From: Aestuariispira insulae
Lineage (GTDB): Bacteria; Pseudomonadota; Alphaproteobacteria; UBA8366; Aestuariispiraceae
Assembly (NCBI RefSeq): GCF_003385955.1
Contig: NZ_QRDW01000009.1
Coordinates: 62,001-126,000 of the forward strand
Direction: 5' to 3'
DNA length: 64,000 bases
Shown: piece by piece, positions 45,794-54,645 of the stretch
Numbering within the stretch: the first letter of the stretch is position 1
Layout: the number at the start of each line of letters is the position of its first letter
The notes under the pieces: generated by a model
What the model saw: only the letters and a program-made list of their open reading frames with translations
The model's database searches: none
What the model was told of the DNA's origin: nothing
Made by a program: the position numbers and the translations under genes

Positions 45794-46852
45794 ATGCCCG
45801 ATATCATGAAAGCCGTCCTGCTCACAGGGTACGGAGGCCCGGACAAACTGGAATATCGTGAAGATGTGCCCAAACCCGCCCCAGGCAAAGGCGAAGTCCT
45901 GATCCGGATCGGTGCCGCCGGAGTCAACAATACCGACCTCTGGACCCGTGAAGGCGCCTATGGCGAACCGGATGAAGAAGGCGGGGCCTCCGGCTGGCAA
46001 GAAGGCGGCATGCAGTTCCCCCGCATCCAGGGCCTGGATATCGCAGGCACAATTGAAGCGGTTGGCGCGACCGTGCCGGAAAGTCGCATCGGCAAGCGGA
46101 TATTGGTCAATTTTGTGCTGTATCATCCCTCAGAGAAAGATCCGGACGGCCTTTATTATTCCGACGTGGTCGGCTCCGAATGCGATGGCGGTTTTGCCGA
46201 ATATGTCACCCTGCCCAGCGAGAATGCCAAGGCGATCCAGTCCCACTACAGCGATATCGAGCTTGCAAGCTTTCCCTGTGCCAGTGTCACAGCGGAAGGT
46301 ATGTTGCATCGTGCCCGGCTGAACGCCGGGGAAAAGATCCTGATCACCGGCGCGACCGGTGGGGTCGGTTCCGCCCTGGTGCAACTGGCAAAGATCCGCG
46401 GGGCGGAAGTGTGGGCCGTTGGCAGCCAAGGCAAAGAAGCCCCGTTGAAGGAACTGGGGGCCGATCATGTGATCACCCGCCAGTCCGGCAATCCTGACTA
46501 TTTGCTGGCCACATTGGCGGAAGAAAGCATCGATGTCGCCGCCGATGTCGTTGGCGGCGACAGCTTTCCCGCGTTGTTGAAAATCCTTAGACGCGGCGGG
46601 CGTTATGTGACCGCTGGCGCGATCGCCGGTCCGAAGGTGGCGCTGGATCTGCGCAAGCTTTATCTGAAACATCTGGAATTGATTGGTTCGACCATGGGGC
46701 GACAGGCGGATTTCGAAGCCGTGGTTCGGCATATCGAAACCGGTGCTCTAAAACCGCAGGTCGCCCAGACTTTCCCCTTGAGCCAGATCCGGGAAGCCCA
46801 GGCGGCATTTCAGGAGAAGAAATTTTTCGGGAAACTTGTCCTGGTTCCGTGA
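45794..46852 (+). CDS. Zinc-free alcohol dehydrogenase family / NADPH:quinone oxidoreductase-like
   Basis: A 352-aa MDR-superfamily oxidoreductase. The catalytic domain starts MKAVLLTGYGGPDKLEY and contains GAAGVNNTDLWTREG; the GHE zinc motif of alcohol dehydrogenases is GLDIAG here, and no structural zinc cysteine cluster is present. The cofactor domain has ITGATGGVGSALVQLAK, the NAD(P) Rossmann glycines. It probably reduces enones, aldehydes or quinones with NADPH. The ATG at 45794 follows GGAAG; 45806 is an alternative. The frame runs much further upstream as a shadow of the opposite strand. Confidence 0.83.
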   Translation: MPDIMKAVLLTGYGGPDKLEYREDVPKPAPGKGEVLIRIGAAGVNNTDLWTREGAYGEPDEEGGASGWQEGGMQFPRIQGLDIAGTIEAVGATVPESRIGKRILVNFVLYHPSEKDPDGLYYSDVVGSECDGGFAEYVTLPSENAKAIQSHYSDIELASFPCASVTAEGMLHRARLNAGEKILITGATGGVGSALVQLAKIRGAEVWAVGSQGKEAPLKELGADHVITRQSGNPDYLLATLAEESIDVAADVVGGDSFPALLKILRRGGRYVTAGAIAGPKVALDLRKLYLKHLELIGSTMGRQADFEAVVRHIETGALKPQVAQTFPLSQIREAQAAFQEKKFFGKLVLVP

Positions 46853-46867
46853 GGTCCGCAACGGCCT

Positions 46868-48211
46868 TTAGTGTCCGCGCAGCGATTCCAATCCCTCCAG
46901 CAAAACTTTTTCCGCATGATCCGGACCGGCGGCAAGCTCCAACATCTTGATCGCGATCATGAAACGGAAACGGGCCCGGTCATCATCACCATCCACCTCT
47001 CGCGCTTTTTCAACGATCTTCTGGCAAAGGCCGTTCAATTGCTGGCGCAATTCGCGATGAATCTGCTCGGCCTGGGTTTTGATGGCCAGGGATTCAGACA
47101 TGACCACGCAATCACACACCGCCGTGATACGCCGTTCCGCCGCCGCAATCTCTTCCGGATCCGGATCGCCACCGGCATAGGCATCCAAAACCATCTCCAC
47201 CGACCCTTCAAAAATCTCGCTGCAGACAATCTCGGCCACACGTTTCATCGATGCGGTCATCCGCCGCTTCCATGAAACATCCGACGTGATCGCCAACACG
47301 TCATGCACGTTCAGCAACTCATTTGTGAAGCTTTTCACCACCTCGGTGAGCTGGATCTCATTGCCTCCGCTGGCCACCAGATCTTCCAGCTTGTCCGCGG
47401 CAAGATCCAGGTTGTCGAAAACCACATTGCCCAGCTCTTCACCGATTAGGGAGACATCGCCGATATTGTTGTCATCCATCTCTTTCAAAAAGGTGAAGAC
47501 ATCCGCCGGGTGCAGTAAGCACCCTTGCGCGGCAAGAAGAACAAAATACTCCGATCCCGGATTGGTCTTGGCCGCTTTCTGAACATGGCTGTGGATACAT
47601 TCGATCTGTTTTTCATCCAATGTCTGGATCGGCCGTTCCTGCAAACTGTCGCGCATGGACAGGATCAGGGCCGCATTCCTAATCATGCCCGAAATTTCCG
47701 AAAGTACGCCTATCGCATTTTCACAATTCAGCCTTTTCCTAAGCGCTTTTTGTTCGGATGGATCCGATTGCGCTAGTTGGATGATGGTATCCAGTCGCCC
47801 GGCAATCGCCTGCCAAAACTGGTTCGCCGCGATGATGATCGATTTCCCGTCCGCCTGGCCGATCAGTTTTTCCAGACGTTCCATGGCCTGGATGACGGCT
47901 GTATCCTCCGCCTCGGTGACCAGGGACCAGATCGGTTTGATCACATCCCTTTCAATCCGGCCATGACGAACGCCTTGCGCATCCAAATTCATCAAAACCA
48001 CTTCGAAGGGCTGACAGAAAAGCCGCAGCATATTGGGATTGCGGTCCGGCCGGATCTTACGCAATTGCGGCCGCAAGGCCGACAACAGTTGGGCGCTGGG
48101 CAGGTTTCGGTTCCCGCCCTTTTCCAAAACCTTGGTCAGTTTGATGATCTCAGGCGCCTGAAGCTCGCCCATAGCCAGGGAAAGCACATCCAACTTTTCT
48201 GTTTGCCCCAT
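46868..48211 (-). CDS. Hypothetical helical protein, second gene of a two-gene operon
   Basis: I do not recognise this 447-aa protein. It appears entirely alpha-helical and soluble, without signal peptide, membrane span or enzyme motif. Several segments look like repeated amphipathic helices, including LVTEAEDTAVIQAMERLEKLIGQ and AVCDCVVMSESLAIKTQAEQIHREL. AAGGGAG stands before the ATG. The preceding gene ends only 12 bases upstream. Codon use matches the surroundings. It may be part of a complex with the upstream product. Confidence 0.7.
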   Translation of the reverse strand: MGQTEKLDVLSLAMGELQAPEIIKLTKVLEKGGNRNLPSAQLLSALRPQLRKIRPDRNPNMLRLFCQPFEVVLMNLDAQGVRHGRIERDVIKPIWSLVTEAEDTAVIQAMERLEKLIGQADGKSIIIAANQFWQAIAGRLDTIIQLAQSDPSEQKALRKRLNCENAIGVLSEISGMIRNAALILSMRDSLQERPIQTLDEKQIECIHSHVQKAAKTNPGSEYFVLLAAQGCLLHPADVFTFLKEMDDNNIGDVSLIGEELGNVVFDNLDLAADKLEDLVASGGNEIQLTEVVKSFTNELLNVHDVLAITSDVSWKRRMTASMKRVAEIVCSEIFEGSVEMVLDAYAGGDPDPEEIAAAERRITAVCDCVVMSESLAIKTQAEQIHRELRQQLNGLCQKIVEKAREVDGDDDRARFRFMIAIKMLELAAGPDHAEKVLLEGLESLRGH

Positions 48212-48223
48212 CCGTCTGCTCCC

Positions 48224-49303
48224 TTAACCAGCGCCAGAATTGAAATGTGACGCTTTTTCCTGCGGCTCAGCCACATCCTGCTGTGCGATCACGCCCTTCC
48301 AGAAGCGATGGGAAACATCGGTCAGCTCTCCTTGCGGCAGGATCGGCATGAATTGATTCAGTTCCAGCACCAGCGCCCGTTGCTGATGGCGTTCCCAACC
48401 ATCCGCTGCGGACCATTTTTCCAGGATCAGCGCCCAACCATCCAACAACCAGTCGATCCGTTCGATCTCCTGCCGAAGCAGCGCCCCGGTAGATTGCCAA
48501 TCCAGAATCGTTTGTTTCAAGTTCGTCCGGCAGGCATCAATCGATGCCAGGCAAAATTCAGTTTGTTCCACAACGGATTGGGCTGCCAATGCCAGTTCAT
48601 TGGCCAGGCGTTGCGATTTCGGCGGCTCACTGCGCGCCCAGCCCGCCACATCGCGATTCATTTTCCGCAGCAATTGTGCAAAACAGCGCATATAACCGGC
48701 ACAATCCTTTTCCGGAAAGCCGATAGGTTCCACAAGCCGTGTCCATTCAATCAGGTGATCAATCAATTGATCACCGGAAAAGCCCTGACGCCTGGCAAAT
48801 CCTCCCAAAACACGCCCTGCCGCCACCATGGCCGCCTGCTCATCCATGGCGGCAATATCAATCGGATCGTCTTGATCGCCAAACCGATCGACAATCGCCT
48901 GCAACAGCACCTGGCGGATACGAATCCGGACGGCATTATCCTGTTCCAGGGTTTCTTTAGCCGCCTGTGCCCGATCAGAGCCAGAGACACCGCTCTTCGA
49001 GAGATCCAGTGCGATTTTCCGGATTTTTGCTGGGCTGAGGGCCCCTTCGGCTTTCAGGCTTTTGGCCAGTTGACGGTCATAGACCGACATGGAAACCATG
49101 TCCTTGAGATTGTTCCATGGCAGGACATAGGTTCCGCGTCCGCCAGACAACCCCGGCACAAGTGCCTCAAATTCTCCCTGATCAATTTTCCGGATACGGG
49201 CATGAGCGATCACCGGCGTGGTGAAGGGAACCGCAGCGCCCCGTTCCTGGAAAGTGGCAGGAAGCAGGATCTGTTTGCTGACGGCGGCGTGGTCGGTAAT
49301 CAT
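48224..49303 (-). CDS. Hypothetical protein, first gene of a two-gene operon
   Basis: A 359-aa soluble protein that I do not recognise. The first ~80 residues look beta-rich (VIAHARIRKIDQGEFEALVPGL, YVLPWNNLKDMVSMSVYDRQLAK); the rest is helical with many Gln and acidic residues (VRIRIRQVLLQAIVDRFGDQ, LLRQEIERIDWLLDGWALIL). No signal peptide. It is co-oriented with the 447-aa helical gene, with a 12-bp gap, so the products probably act together. The start at 49303 has only a weak binding site. Confidence 0.68.
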   Translation of the reverse strand: MITDHAAVSKQILLPATFQERGAAVPFTTPVIAHARIRKIDQGEFEALVPGLSGGRGTYVLPWNNLKDMVSMSVYDRQLAKSLKAEGALSPAKIRKIALDLSKSGVSGSDRAQAAKETLEQDNAVRIRIRQVLLQAIVDRFGDQDDPIDIAAMDEQAAMVAAGRVLGGFARRQGFSGDQLIDHLIEWTRLVEPIGFPEKDCAGYMRCFAQLLRKMNRDVAGWARSEPPKSQRLANELALAAQSVVEQTEFCLASIDACRTNLKQTILDWQSTGALLRQEIERIDWLLDGWALILEKWSAADGWERHQQRALVLELNQFMPILPQGELTDVSHRFWKGVIAQQDVAEPQEKASHFNSGAG

Positions 49304-49767
49304 AGGCGCATACCCGCCTGGTCCCGGAAACCGGACGCTCTAGGTTCAAATCCGCGTTTGATCTTCAGGCTGCTCACCCGCGACAACGCCAACTCCTTGT
49401 CTGACTTCCCCTCCAAACCGGCTTTTGGCCTCTCAAAAAACCGGTTTCTGCGCTAATTTTGCCAATCAAGTGCCAGACCGCAAGCTTACTACAAAGTTAG
49501 TTTCCAACCGGTTAATATCCACGTTCCCCCCCTGCCGCGCCGTCTGGATAAATTCCATATTTTGATTGTGCGACCGGGAGTATAACAAGCAGGCAGCAAT
49601 ATAACCAAAAATTTCATTTCATTCTTCTTTTTCCCTTTAATCAGGCAACAATGGCGCATTGGCTTGTTTCAAGCCGCGCCCGGTGATATCGAAGGCCGTT
49701 GAATTTTTCCGGCTTTCCGGTGACAGGCCCAAATGGGTCGGCTCCCAAACTTGAAGGTGCGACAGCC
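49304..49767. other. 464-bp divergent intergenic region before purC
   Basis: This gap holds no convincing coding frame. It contains a 7-bp inverted repeat (AAACCGG / CCGGTTT, 49415-49447) and an AT-rich stretch (49555-49640) likely to contain the purC promoter. I see no riboswitch fold or clear operator by eye. Confidence 0.5.
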
Positions 49768-50763
49768 ATGACGCAGACCCCAACGGATTTCACCCTCGCG
49801 CTTGCTAACCGGCTGACCGATGCCACCTACCCGGAGTTGCCGAACCATTACACCGGTAAGGTACGCGAGGCCTATGACCTGCCCGATGGTCGGCGCATCA
49901 TGATCGCCACCGATCGCCAATCCGCCTTCGACAGAATTTTGGCTGCCGTCCCCCATAAAGGACAGGTTTTGAACCAAACGGCGCGTTTCTGGTTTGAACA
50001 GACCCAGGATATCTGCCCGAACCATGTGATCGATTTCCCGGATCCCAATGTGGTGATTGGCCGTAACCTGAAGATGCTGCCCATTGAAATGGTGGTGCGC
50101 GACTATATGACCGGATCAACCGAGACCAGCATCTGGCCGATGTATCAACGTGGTGAACGGGTGATGTACGGCCATCAATTCCCCGACGGTCTGTCCAAAA
50201 ATGACAAGCTGCCGGCGACCATCATCACCCCCACGACCAAAGCCGCGCAGGGTGATCATGACGCCCCGATCACCGCTCGGGAAATCGTTGAAAACGGGTT
50301 GTTGGATCAAGGAACCTGGGACGAAGTGGCCCGGATTTCCCTGGCCCTGTTCGCACGAGGCCGTGAGATTGCCGCGAAAAACGGTTTGATCCTGGTTGAC
50401 ACAAAATATGAGTTTGGCGTGGACGAAAACGGCCGGATCACCCTTGCCGATGAAATCCACACACCCGATTCCAGCCGTTACTGGATTGCGGAAAGCTATC
50501 AGGATCGGATTGCCCAGGGATTGGAGCCGGAAAGCCTGGACAAGGAATTCCTGCGACTGTGGATTTCCGAACGCTGTGATCCCTACAGAGATGATATTCC
50601 GGAGATCCCTGCTGAAACGCTGGAAATGTTTTCCGAGAAATACATCAATCTTTATGAACGGGTGACCGGCCAAACCTTCGAACGGGCGGCTTATGATCGC
50701 CCCCTGAAAGACCGGATCCGGGAAAACCTGGCCCGCATTCTGCCAGATTATTTCAGTGGTTGA
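49768..50763 (+). CDS. purC: Phosphoribosylaminoimidazole-succinocarboxamide (SAICAR) synthase, long type
   Basis: A 331-aa enzyme of purine synthesis that joins CAIR and aspartate with ATP. Motifs: YTGKVREAYDLPDGRRIMIATDRQSAFD near residue 28, GQVLNQTARFWFEQ, EMVVRDYMTGSTETS, and DTKYEFGVDENGRITLADEIHTPDSSRYW. It is clearly longer than the ~240-aa E. coli PurC and resembles the ~300-aa fungal-type (Ade1-like) enzyme found in several proteobacteria. The ATG at 49768 has GAAGGTG upstream; the frame runs to 49699 without a binding site. Confidence 0.95.
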   Translation: MTQTPTDFTLALANRLTDATYPELPNHYTGKVREAYDLPDGRRIMIATDRQSAFDRILAAVPHKGQVLNQTARFWFEQTQDICPNHVIDFPDPNVVIGRNLKMLPIEMVVRDYMTGSTETSIWPMYQRGERVMYGHQFPDGLSKNDKLPATIITPTTKAAQGDHDAPITAREIVENGLLDQGTWDEVARISLALFARGREIAAKNGLILVDTKYEFGVDENGRITLADEIHTPDSSRYWIAESYQDRIAQGLEPESLDKEFLRLWISERCDPYRDDIPEIPAETLEMFSEKYINLYERVTGQTFERAAYDRPLKDRIRENLARILPDYFSG

Positions 50764-50778
50764 TGTAGGCTGACCGCC

Positions 50779-51660
50779 TCACCTGTCCCGTTCGACTTGA
50801 AACCCTTCTCGCTGCAGTAATGTTGGCACCCCAAGATCGCCGACCAGATGAACTGCGCCTACCGCGATGAAAAAGGTTCCGGGCTCCGCCATGATATCCC
50901 GGATTTGGCCCGTCCAGTTCCGGTTCCGCGCATAAATCAGCGATTCGATCAGCGTTTCATGTCCTTCAAACCCCTCGGTCTGGATCCGTTCCAACGCGGC
51001 GGTATCTCCGGACATCCAGGCATTGATCAACGCATCCGCATCTCTGTCGATTTCCGCGAGCTGATCCAGACTGTTTTCCAGGAATGAATTTTCTTCTTCA
51101 GGGGTAAGGCTGGAAAACAGGCCAAGCTGCTGTTCCATCGTCTCAAACCCGCGGATATCTTTTCCCTTGTCCGCCACATAGGCCTGAATGACTTTTTCAC
51201 TGCCATACTCAGGATCCATACCGCGTTTCACAAATTCCATAACCGTAATATTAATGGCAATCATCCAGGGCCGCATCATGTCAAAACCGTTTCGCGGCAT
51301 ACCAGATTCCGCGAGGATATCGCCCAATTTTTCATAGAGCTCTGATCCCACTCTGCTCTTCAGGCTCTCGCCCGGGGTGAGCAAGCCATGTTTCTGAACC
51401 GCCGCCATGGCTTTTTCCTCACTGCTTTCCTCCGGCGACAACTCCAGATAAAGCCGCTGAGACCGATCCAGTTTCCCCTTCATATCCTCATCCAGCCAGT
51501 CGAGGCCGTTGGGGGCAATATGAATGGTGCCGAAGAGATAAACCGTGGTGTCTTGATCCCGGACAACCCATGTGGCCGGATCCGCATGACCCACTGTCGC
51601 AGAAAACAGCAGAAAGACTGTGGCTCGAAACATCGTGATCAGAGGGCGGCAGAGCAGCAT
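50779..51660 (-). CDS. Secreted TraB/GumN family protein
   Basis: A 293-aa protein with a signal peptide (hydrophobic stretch ATVFLLFSATVGHA) and the TraB/GumN pattern: TVYLFGTIHIAPNGLDWL near the mature start, LYLELSPEES, and a C-terminal FFIAVGAVHLVGDLGVPTLLQREGF. The GTIH, E and GAxHL residues resemble the Tiki-like metalloprotease active site, so a proteolytic role in the periplasm is possible, though unproven for this bacterial group. The start at 51660 is chosen because it has an AGAG-like site; 51633 is possible. Confidence 0.87.
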   Translation of the reverse strand: MLLCRPLITMFRATVFLLFSATVGHADPATWVVRDQDTTVYLFGTIHIAPNGLDWLDEDMKGKLDRSQRLYLELSPEESSEEKAMAAVQKHGLLTPGESLKSRVGSELYEKLGDILAESGMPRNGFDMMRPWMIAINITVMEFVKRGMDPEYGSEKVIQAYVADKGKDIRGFETMEQQLGLFSSLTPEEENSFLENSLDQLAEIDRDADALINAWMSGDTAALERIQTEGFEGHETLIESLIYARNRNWTGQIRDIMAEPGTFFIAVGAVHLVGDLGVPTLLQREGFQVERDR

Positions 51661-51724
51661 TTGGAATCTCTTTCATTAGATTGAGCGGCCATCTTAAAAA
51701 AGATAACCGCCGAAGCCACAAGTA

Positions 51725-52633
51725 TTAATAACAATCCCAGACGGGTGTTTCGCCACCAAAGCTCTCAACCGCAAAATCCAGGAAGGCCCGAACCTTGGCC
51801 GGCATATGCAGCCGTTCCGGGAAAACCGCATAAAGTGTATGCGTCTCAACCGGGTAGTCCGGCAAAACCTGAATCAACCGCCCGGACGCAAGATCGGGCC
51901 CGACAATGAATGTCGGTATGCGGGCAATGCCCAAGCCGCCGATGACCGCCTCACGCAGGGCTTCGCTATTATTGACCTGATACCGGCCGCTGACCGTTAT
52001 TTTCTGTCTTTCTGTCCGTGTTTCGAATGTCCACTCGTGATGATTGCTGAGATAGGAATAGGTCAGACAATCATGATCCCGCAGATCCTCCGGTCTTTGC
52101 ACCGGTGCCGCTCCGGCCAGATAGTCCGGTGAAGCACAAAGCACCACGCGGCAGGGCGCCAGCCGCCGGGCAATCAAACTTGAATCAGGCAGGTTGCCCG
52201 CCCGCATTGCCACATCAAATCCGCCCTCCACCAGATCAACGCGCCGATCATCCAGCACCAGGTCCAGTTTCAGAGCTGGATAGCGTTTCATCAATGCCGG
52301 TACCAATGGGGCAAGATGCAGTCGGCCAAAAGACATTGGCGCACTGACCCGGAGCAACCCGCGCGGGTCGCCTTGCATCTCGCTCACGGCATCTTCCGCC
52401 TGCATCGCGGCCTTTCGGCATTCCATGGCATAACCGAGATAGGCCTCGCCCGCTTCCGTCAAGCTGAGCTTACGCGTGGAACGCTGGATCAGCCGCGCGC
52501 CCAATCGGGTCTCCAACTGGGTGATCCTCTTGCTGACCGCTGACTTCGTAATGCCCAACTTGATTGCCGCGGCAGAAAAACTGCCCTGTTCCACCACCGC
52601 CACAAATACCGGGATCGCGCCGAAATCTTCCAT
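51725..52633 (-). CDS. LysR-family transcriptional regulator
   Basis: A 302-aa LysR-type regulator. The N-terminal winged helix contains FVAVVEQGSFSAAAIKLGITKSAVSKRITQLETRLGARLIQRSTRKLSLTEAG split over residues ~9-60, and a type 2 periplasmic-binding-like effector domain follows (LLRVSAPMSFGRLHL, DLVEGGFDVAMRAG). It is of the CrgA/YafC-like group. The start at 52633 is used because the helix-turn-helix begins near residue 20 from here; an in-frame ATG at 52663 is possible. It is divergent from a glutathionyl-hydroquinone reductase gene and probably controls it. Confidence 0.9.
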   Translation of the reverse strand: MEDFGAIPVFVAVVEQGSFSAAAIKLGITKSAVSKRITQLETRLGARLIQRSTRKLSLTEAGEAYLGYAMECRKAAMQAEDAVSEMQGDPRGLLRVSAPMSFGRLHLAPLVPALMKRYPALKLDLVLDDRRVDLVEGGFDVAMRAGNLPDSSLIARRLAPCRVVLCASPDYLAGAAPVQRPEDLRDHDCLTYSYLSNHHEWTFETRTERQKITVSGRYQVNNSEALREAVIGGLGIARIPTFIVGPDLASGRLIQVLPDYPVETHTLYAVFPERLHMPAKVRAFLDFAVESFGGETPVWDCY

Positions 52634-52746
52634 AACCTGCCATCGTGTCGTTTTTCTCAACATTAGGTTTCCAATAAACAGAATTATCAGTCAACAGGAA
52701 ACGAAATAGGGTGCCTTCACCAAATCAATCGACGTGAGGACATCCC

Positions 52747-53718
52747 ATGGCCAAGATGCTTATCAACGGACAGCTTGCCGAGAAACCGCGCGCCCCCGAT
52801 GGCCGCTTCGAACGTTTCCCCAGCCAGTACCGCCACTGGATATCCCGGCAGAAAGATACAGAGTTTCCCGCCGAAACGAACCGCTACCATCTGTTCATTT
52901 CCGAGGCCTGTCCCTGGTGCCACCGGGTGATGATCCTGCGCGCGCTGATGGGGTTGGAAAAGTTCATCACCGTCACCTACATGGATGCCTTGATGGGGGA
53001 AGAGGGATGGAGGATCGATCCCGACCGCCATCCTGATTTACCCGGCCTGTACGGAGATCAGTTTCTTTACCAGACCTATCTGCGGGACAATCCCGCCTAT
53101 ACCGGCACCATCACCGCACCCGTTCTCTATGACCGGAAGAGCGAACGGATCGTCAGCACCGAATCCTCCGATATCATGCGCATGTTCCATCAGGCCTTCA
53201 GCGGCCTTACCGGGAAAGGACAGGACCTGTATCCAAGCGCCTTGCGCGGCCGGATCGACCGGATCAATGATTTTGTACAGGACCGAATAGCCGAAGGGGT
53301 CTATCGCGCCGGGTTCGCCACCTCCCAGGACGCCTACGATACCGCCGTGGACAGACTTGTCGACGGGCTGAGCCAATTGGAAGAGATGCTGTGCGCACAG
53401 CGCTATCTGGCGGGCGAGCGCATCACCGAGGCGGATTGGCGACTATACCCGGTTCTGCTCCGGTTCGATCCCGTCTATTGGATCCATTTCAAGATCGGAC
53501 CGCACCGAATTGCGGATTATTCCAATCTGTCCGCTTATCTGCGCGAGCTGCACCAGATACCGGGCATCGCCGCCACTGTGGATATGGATCATATCCGCCG
53601 GCACTATTTTCTGAGCCACCGGCATCTCAATCCCGGCGGCATCATGCCCCGCAGTCCCCAGTTTGATCTGAACCAATCCCATAACAGGGAAAAAGTCGTA
53701 TGGCGGAGGGTCGGGTGA
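52747..53718 (+). CDS. Glutathionyl-hydroquinone reductase (Xi-class glutathione transferase)
   Basis: A 323-aa enzyme of the YqjG/ECM4 family that reduces glutathionyl-(hydro)quinones. The active-site Cys lies in SEACPWCHRVMILRAL near residue 55; the C-terminal helical domain contains YLAGERITEADWRLYPVLLRFDPVY, as in Xi-class GSTs. The N-terminal extension with RFPSQYRHWI fits the family. The LysR gene is transcribed divergently 113 bp away. The stop overlaps the next start (TGATG), so an exporter gene is coupled. This fits detoxification of quinones or chlorinated aromatics. Confidence 0.92.
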   Translation: MAKMLINGQLAEKPRAPDGRFERFPSQYRHWISRQKDTEFPAETNRYHLFISEACPWCHRVMILRALMGLEKFITVTYMDALMGEEGWRIDPDRHPDLPGLYGDQFLYQTYLRDNPAYTGTITAPVLYDRKSERIVSTESSDIMRMFHQAFSGLTGKGQDLYPSALRGRIDRINDFVQDRIAEGVYRAGFATSQDAYDTAVDRLVDGLSQLEEMLCAQRYLAGERITEADWRLYPVLLRFDPVYWIHFKIGPHRIADYSNLSAYLRELHQIPGIAATVDMDHIRRHYFLSHRHLNPGGIMPRSPQFDLNQSHNREKVVWRRVG

Positions 53719-54641
53719 TGAAGGCAGTTTCATTTCTGCCGCCGGTTGTTCGAACCGGCACAACCCCGATGATCTTGTTCACGGGAACCATCATTTCCGC
53801 AAGTTTCATCCTGGCCAAGCTGGCGGTTGAAAGCGGTATCCCATCCTTTGCCGTCTATTTCTGGCAATTGCTGACCGCCTGCCTGATCCTTTTGGTGTTG
53901 ACTGTGGTACGGGGTGAAAAACTGCCCGTATCAAGGCGTCATCTCACCTACTACCTGCTGAACGGTCTGATGGGGTCCTGCCTGCCGCAATTGATTGCCT
54001 ATGCAGCCCTGGGCCATATTCCAGCCGGGCTATTCACCGTGCTGATCACCCTTTCTCCGCTTTTCACCTATCTGGTCAGCTCTCTTGCCGACCGCCGTTT
54101 CCTGCCCTGGCCGCGACTGGCCGGTATCCTGACCGGTTTGATCGGGATCAGCCTTGCCACTTTCGGCGGTTTTGCAGTCAGTGGTGTGAACGGATCATGG
54201 GTTCTCATCGCGGCCCTCTCCCCCATGTTTCTGGCCGTCAACAATGTCTATCGGGCAAAAGCCTATCCCCAAGGCACCAGCCCGCTGGCCCTGGCGCTGG
54301 GTTCCATGCTGTTCCAGATCCTCCTGCTCTGGCCGGTTTTGATCTGGACCGGCCATGACTATCAGCCTTTCAGCCTGACCGGTCTCCTTGACTGGGCAGT
54401 TCTCCTGATCGGCCTGATCACGGCGGTTTCCTTCATCCTGACCTTTGAGCTGCAAAAAAGAACCGACGGTCTTGGCTTCAGCCAGGTCGGTTATGTGGTG
54501 ACCCTGGCCGGGATCCTGTTGGGGGCCTGGATCTTCAACGAACCGCTAAGCCCGGTTCTGCTGATCAGTCTCATTCTTCTCTTCATTGGCCTCGGCATGA
54601 CCAACGGCCATCTCCACCTCCCTATAGGAAAAAAGGACTAA
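53718..54641 (+). CDS. EamA-type (DMT superfamily) inner-membrane transporter
   Basis: A 307-aa protein with about ten membrane spans and two EamA-like halves: SGIPSFAVYFWQLLTACLILLVL and LTVLITLSPLFTYLVSSLADRRFLPWPRLAG in the first half, and IALSPMFLAVNNVYRAKA...VGYVVTLAGILLGAWIFNEPLSP in the second. These transporters mostly export metabolites. The ATG at 53718 has GGAGG upstream and overlaps the preceding stop by one base. It shares a transcript with the glutathionyl-hydroquinone reductase and the following cyclase gene. Confidence 0.88.
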   Translation: MKAVSFLPPVVRTGTTPMILFTGTIISASFILAKLAVESGIPSFAVYFWQLLTACLILLVLTVVRGEKLPVSRRHLTYYLLNGLMGSCLPQLIAYAALGHIPAGLFTVLITLSPLFTYLVSSLADRRFLPWPRLAGILTGLIGISLATFGGFAVSGVNGSWVLIAALSPMFLAVNNVYRAKAYPQGTSPLALALGSMLFQILLLWPVLIWTGHDYQPFSLTGLLDWAVLLIGLITAVSFILTFELQKRTDGLGFSQVGYVVTLAGILLGAWIFNEPLSPVLLISLILLFIGLGMTNGHLHLPIGKKD

Positions 54642-54645
54642 CTCC

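Noticed and set aside
49343-49353. GGTTCAAATCC, resembling a tRNA T-arm
   Set aside because: The flanking 5 bases do not pair, and no D-arm, anticodon arm or acceptor stem can be formed upstream.
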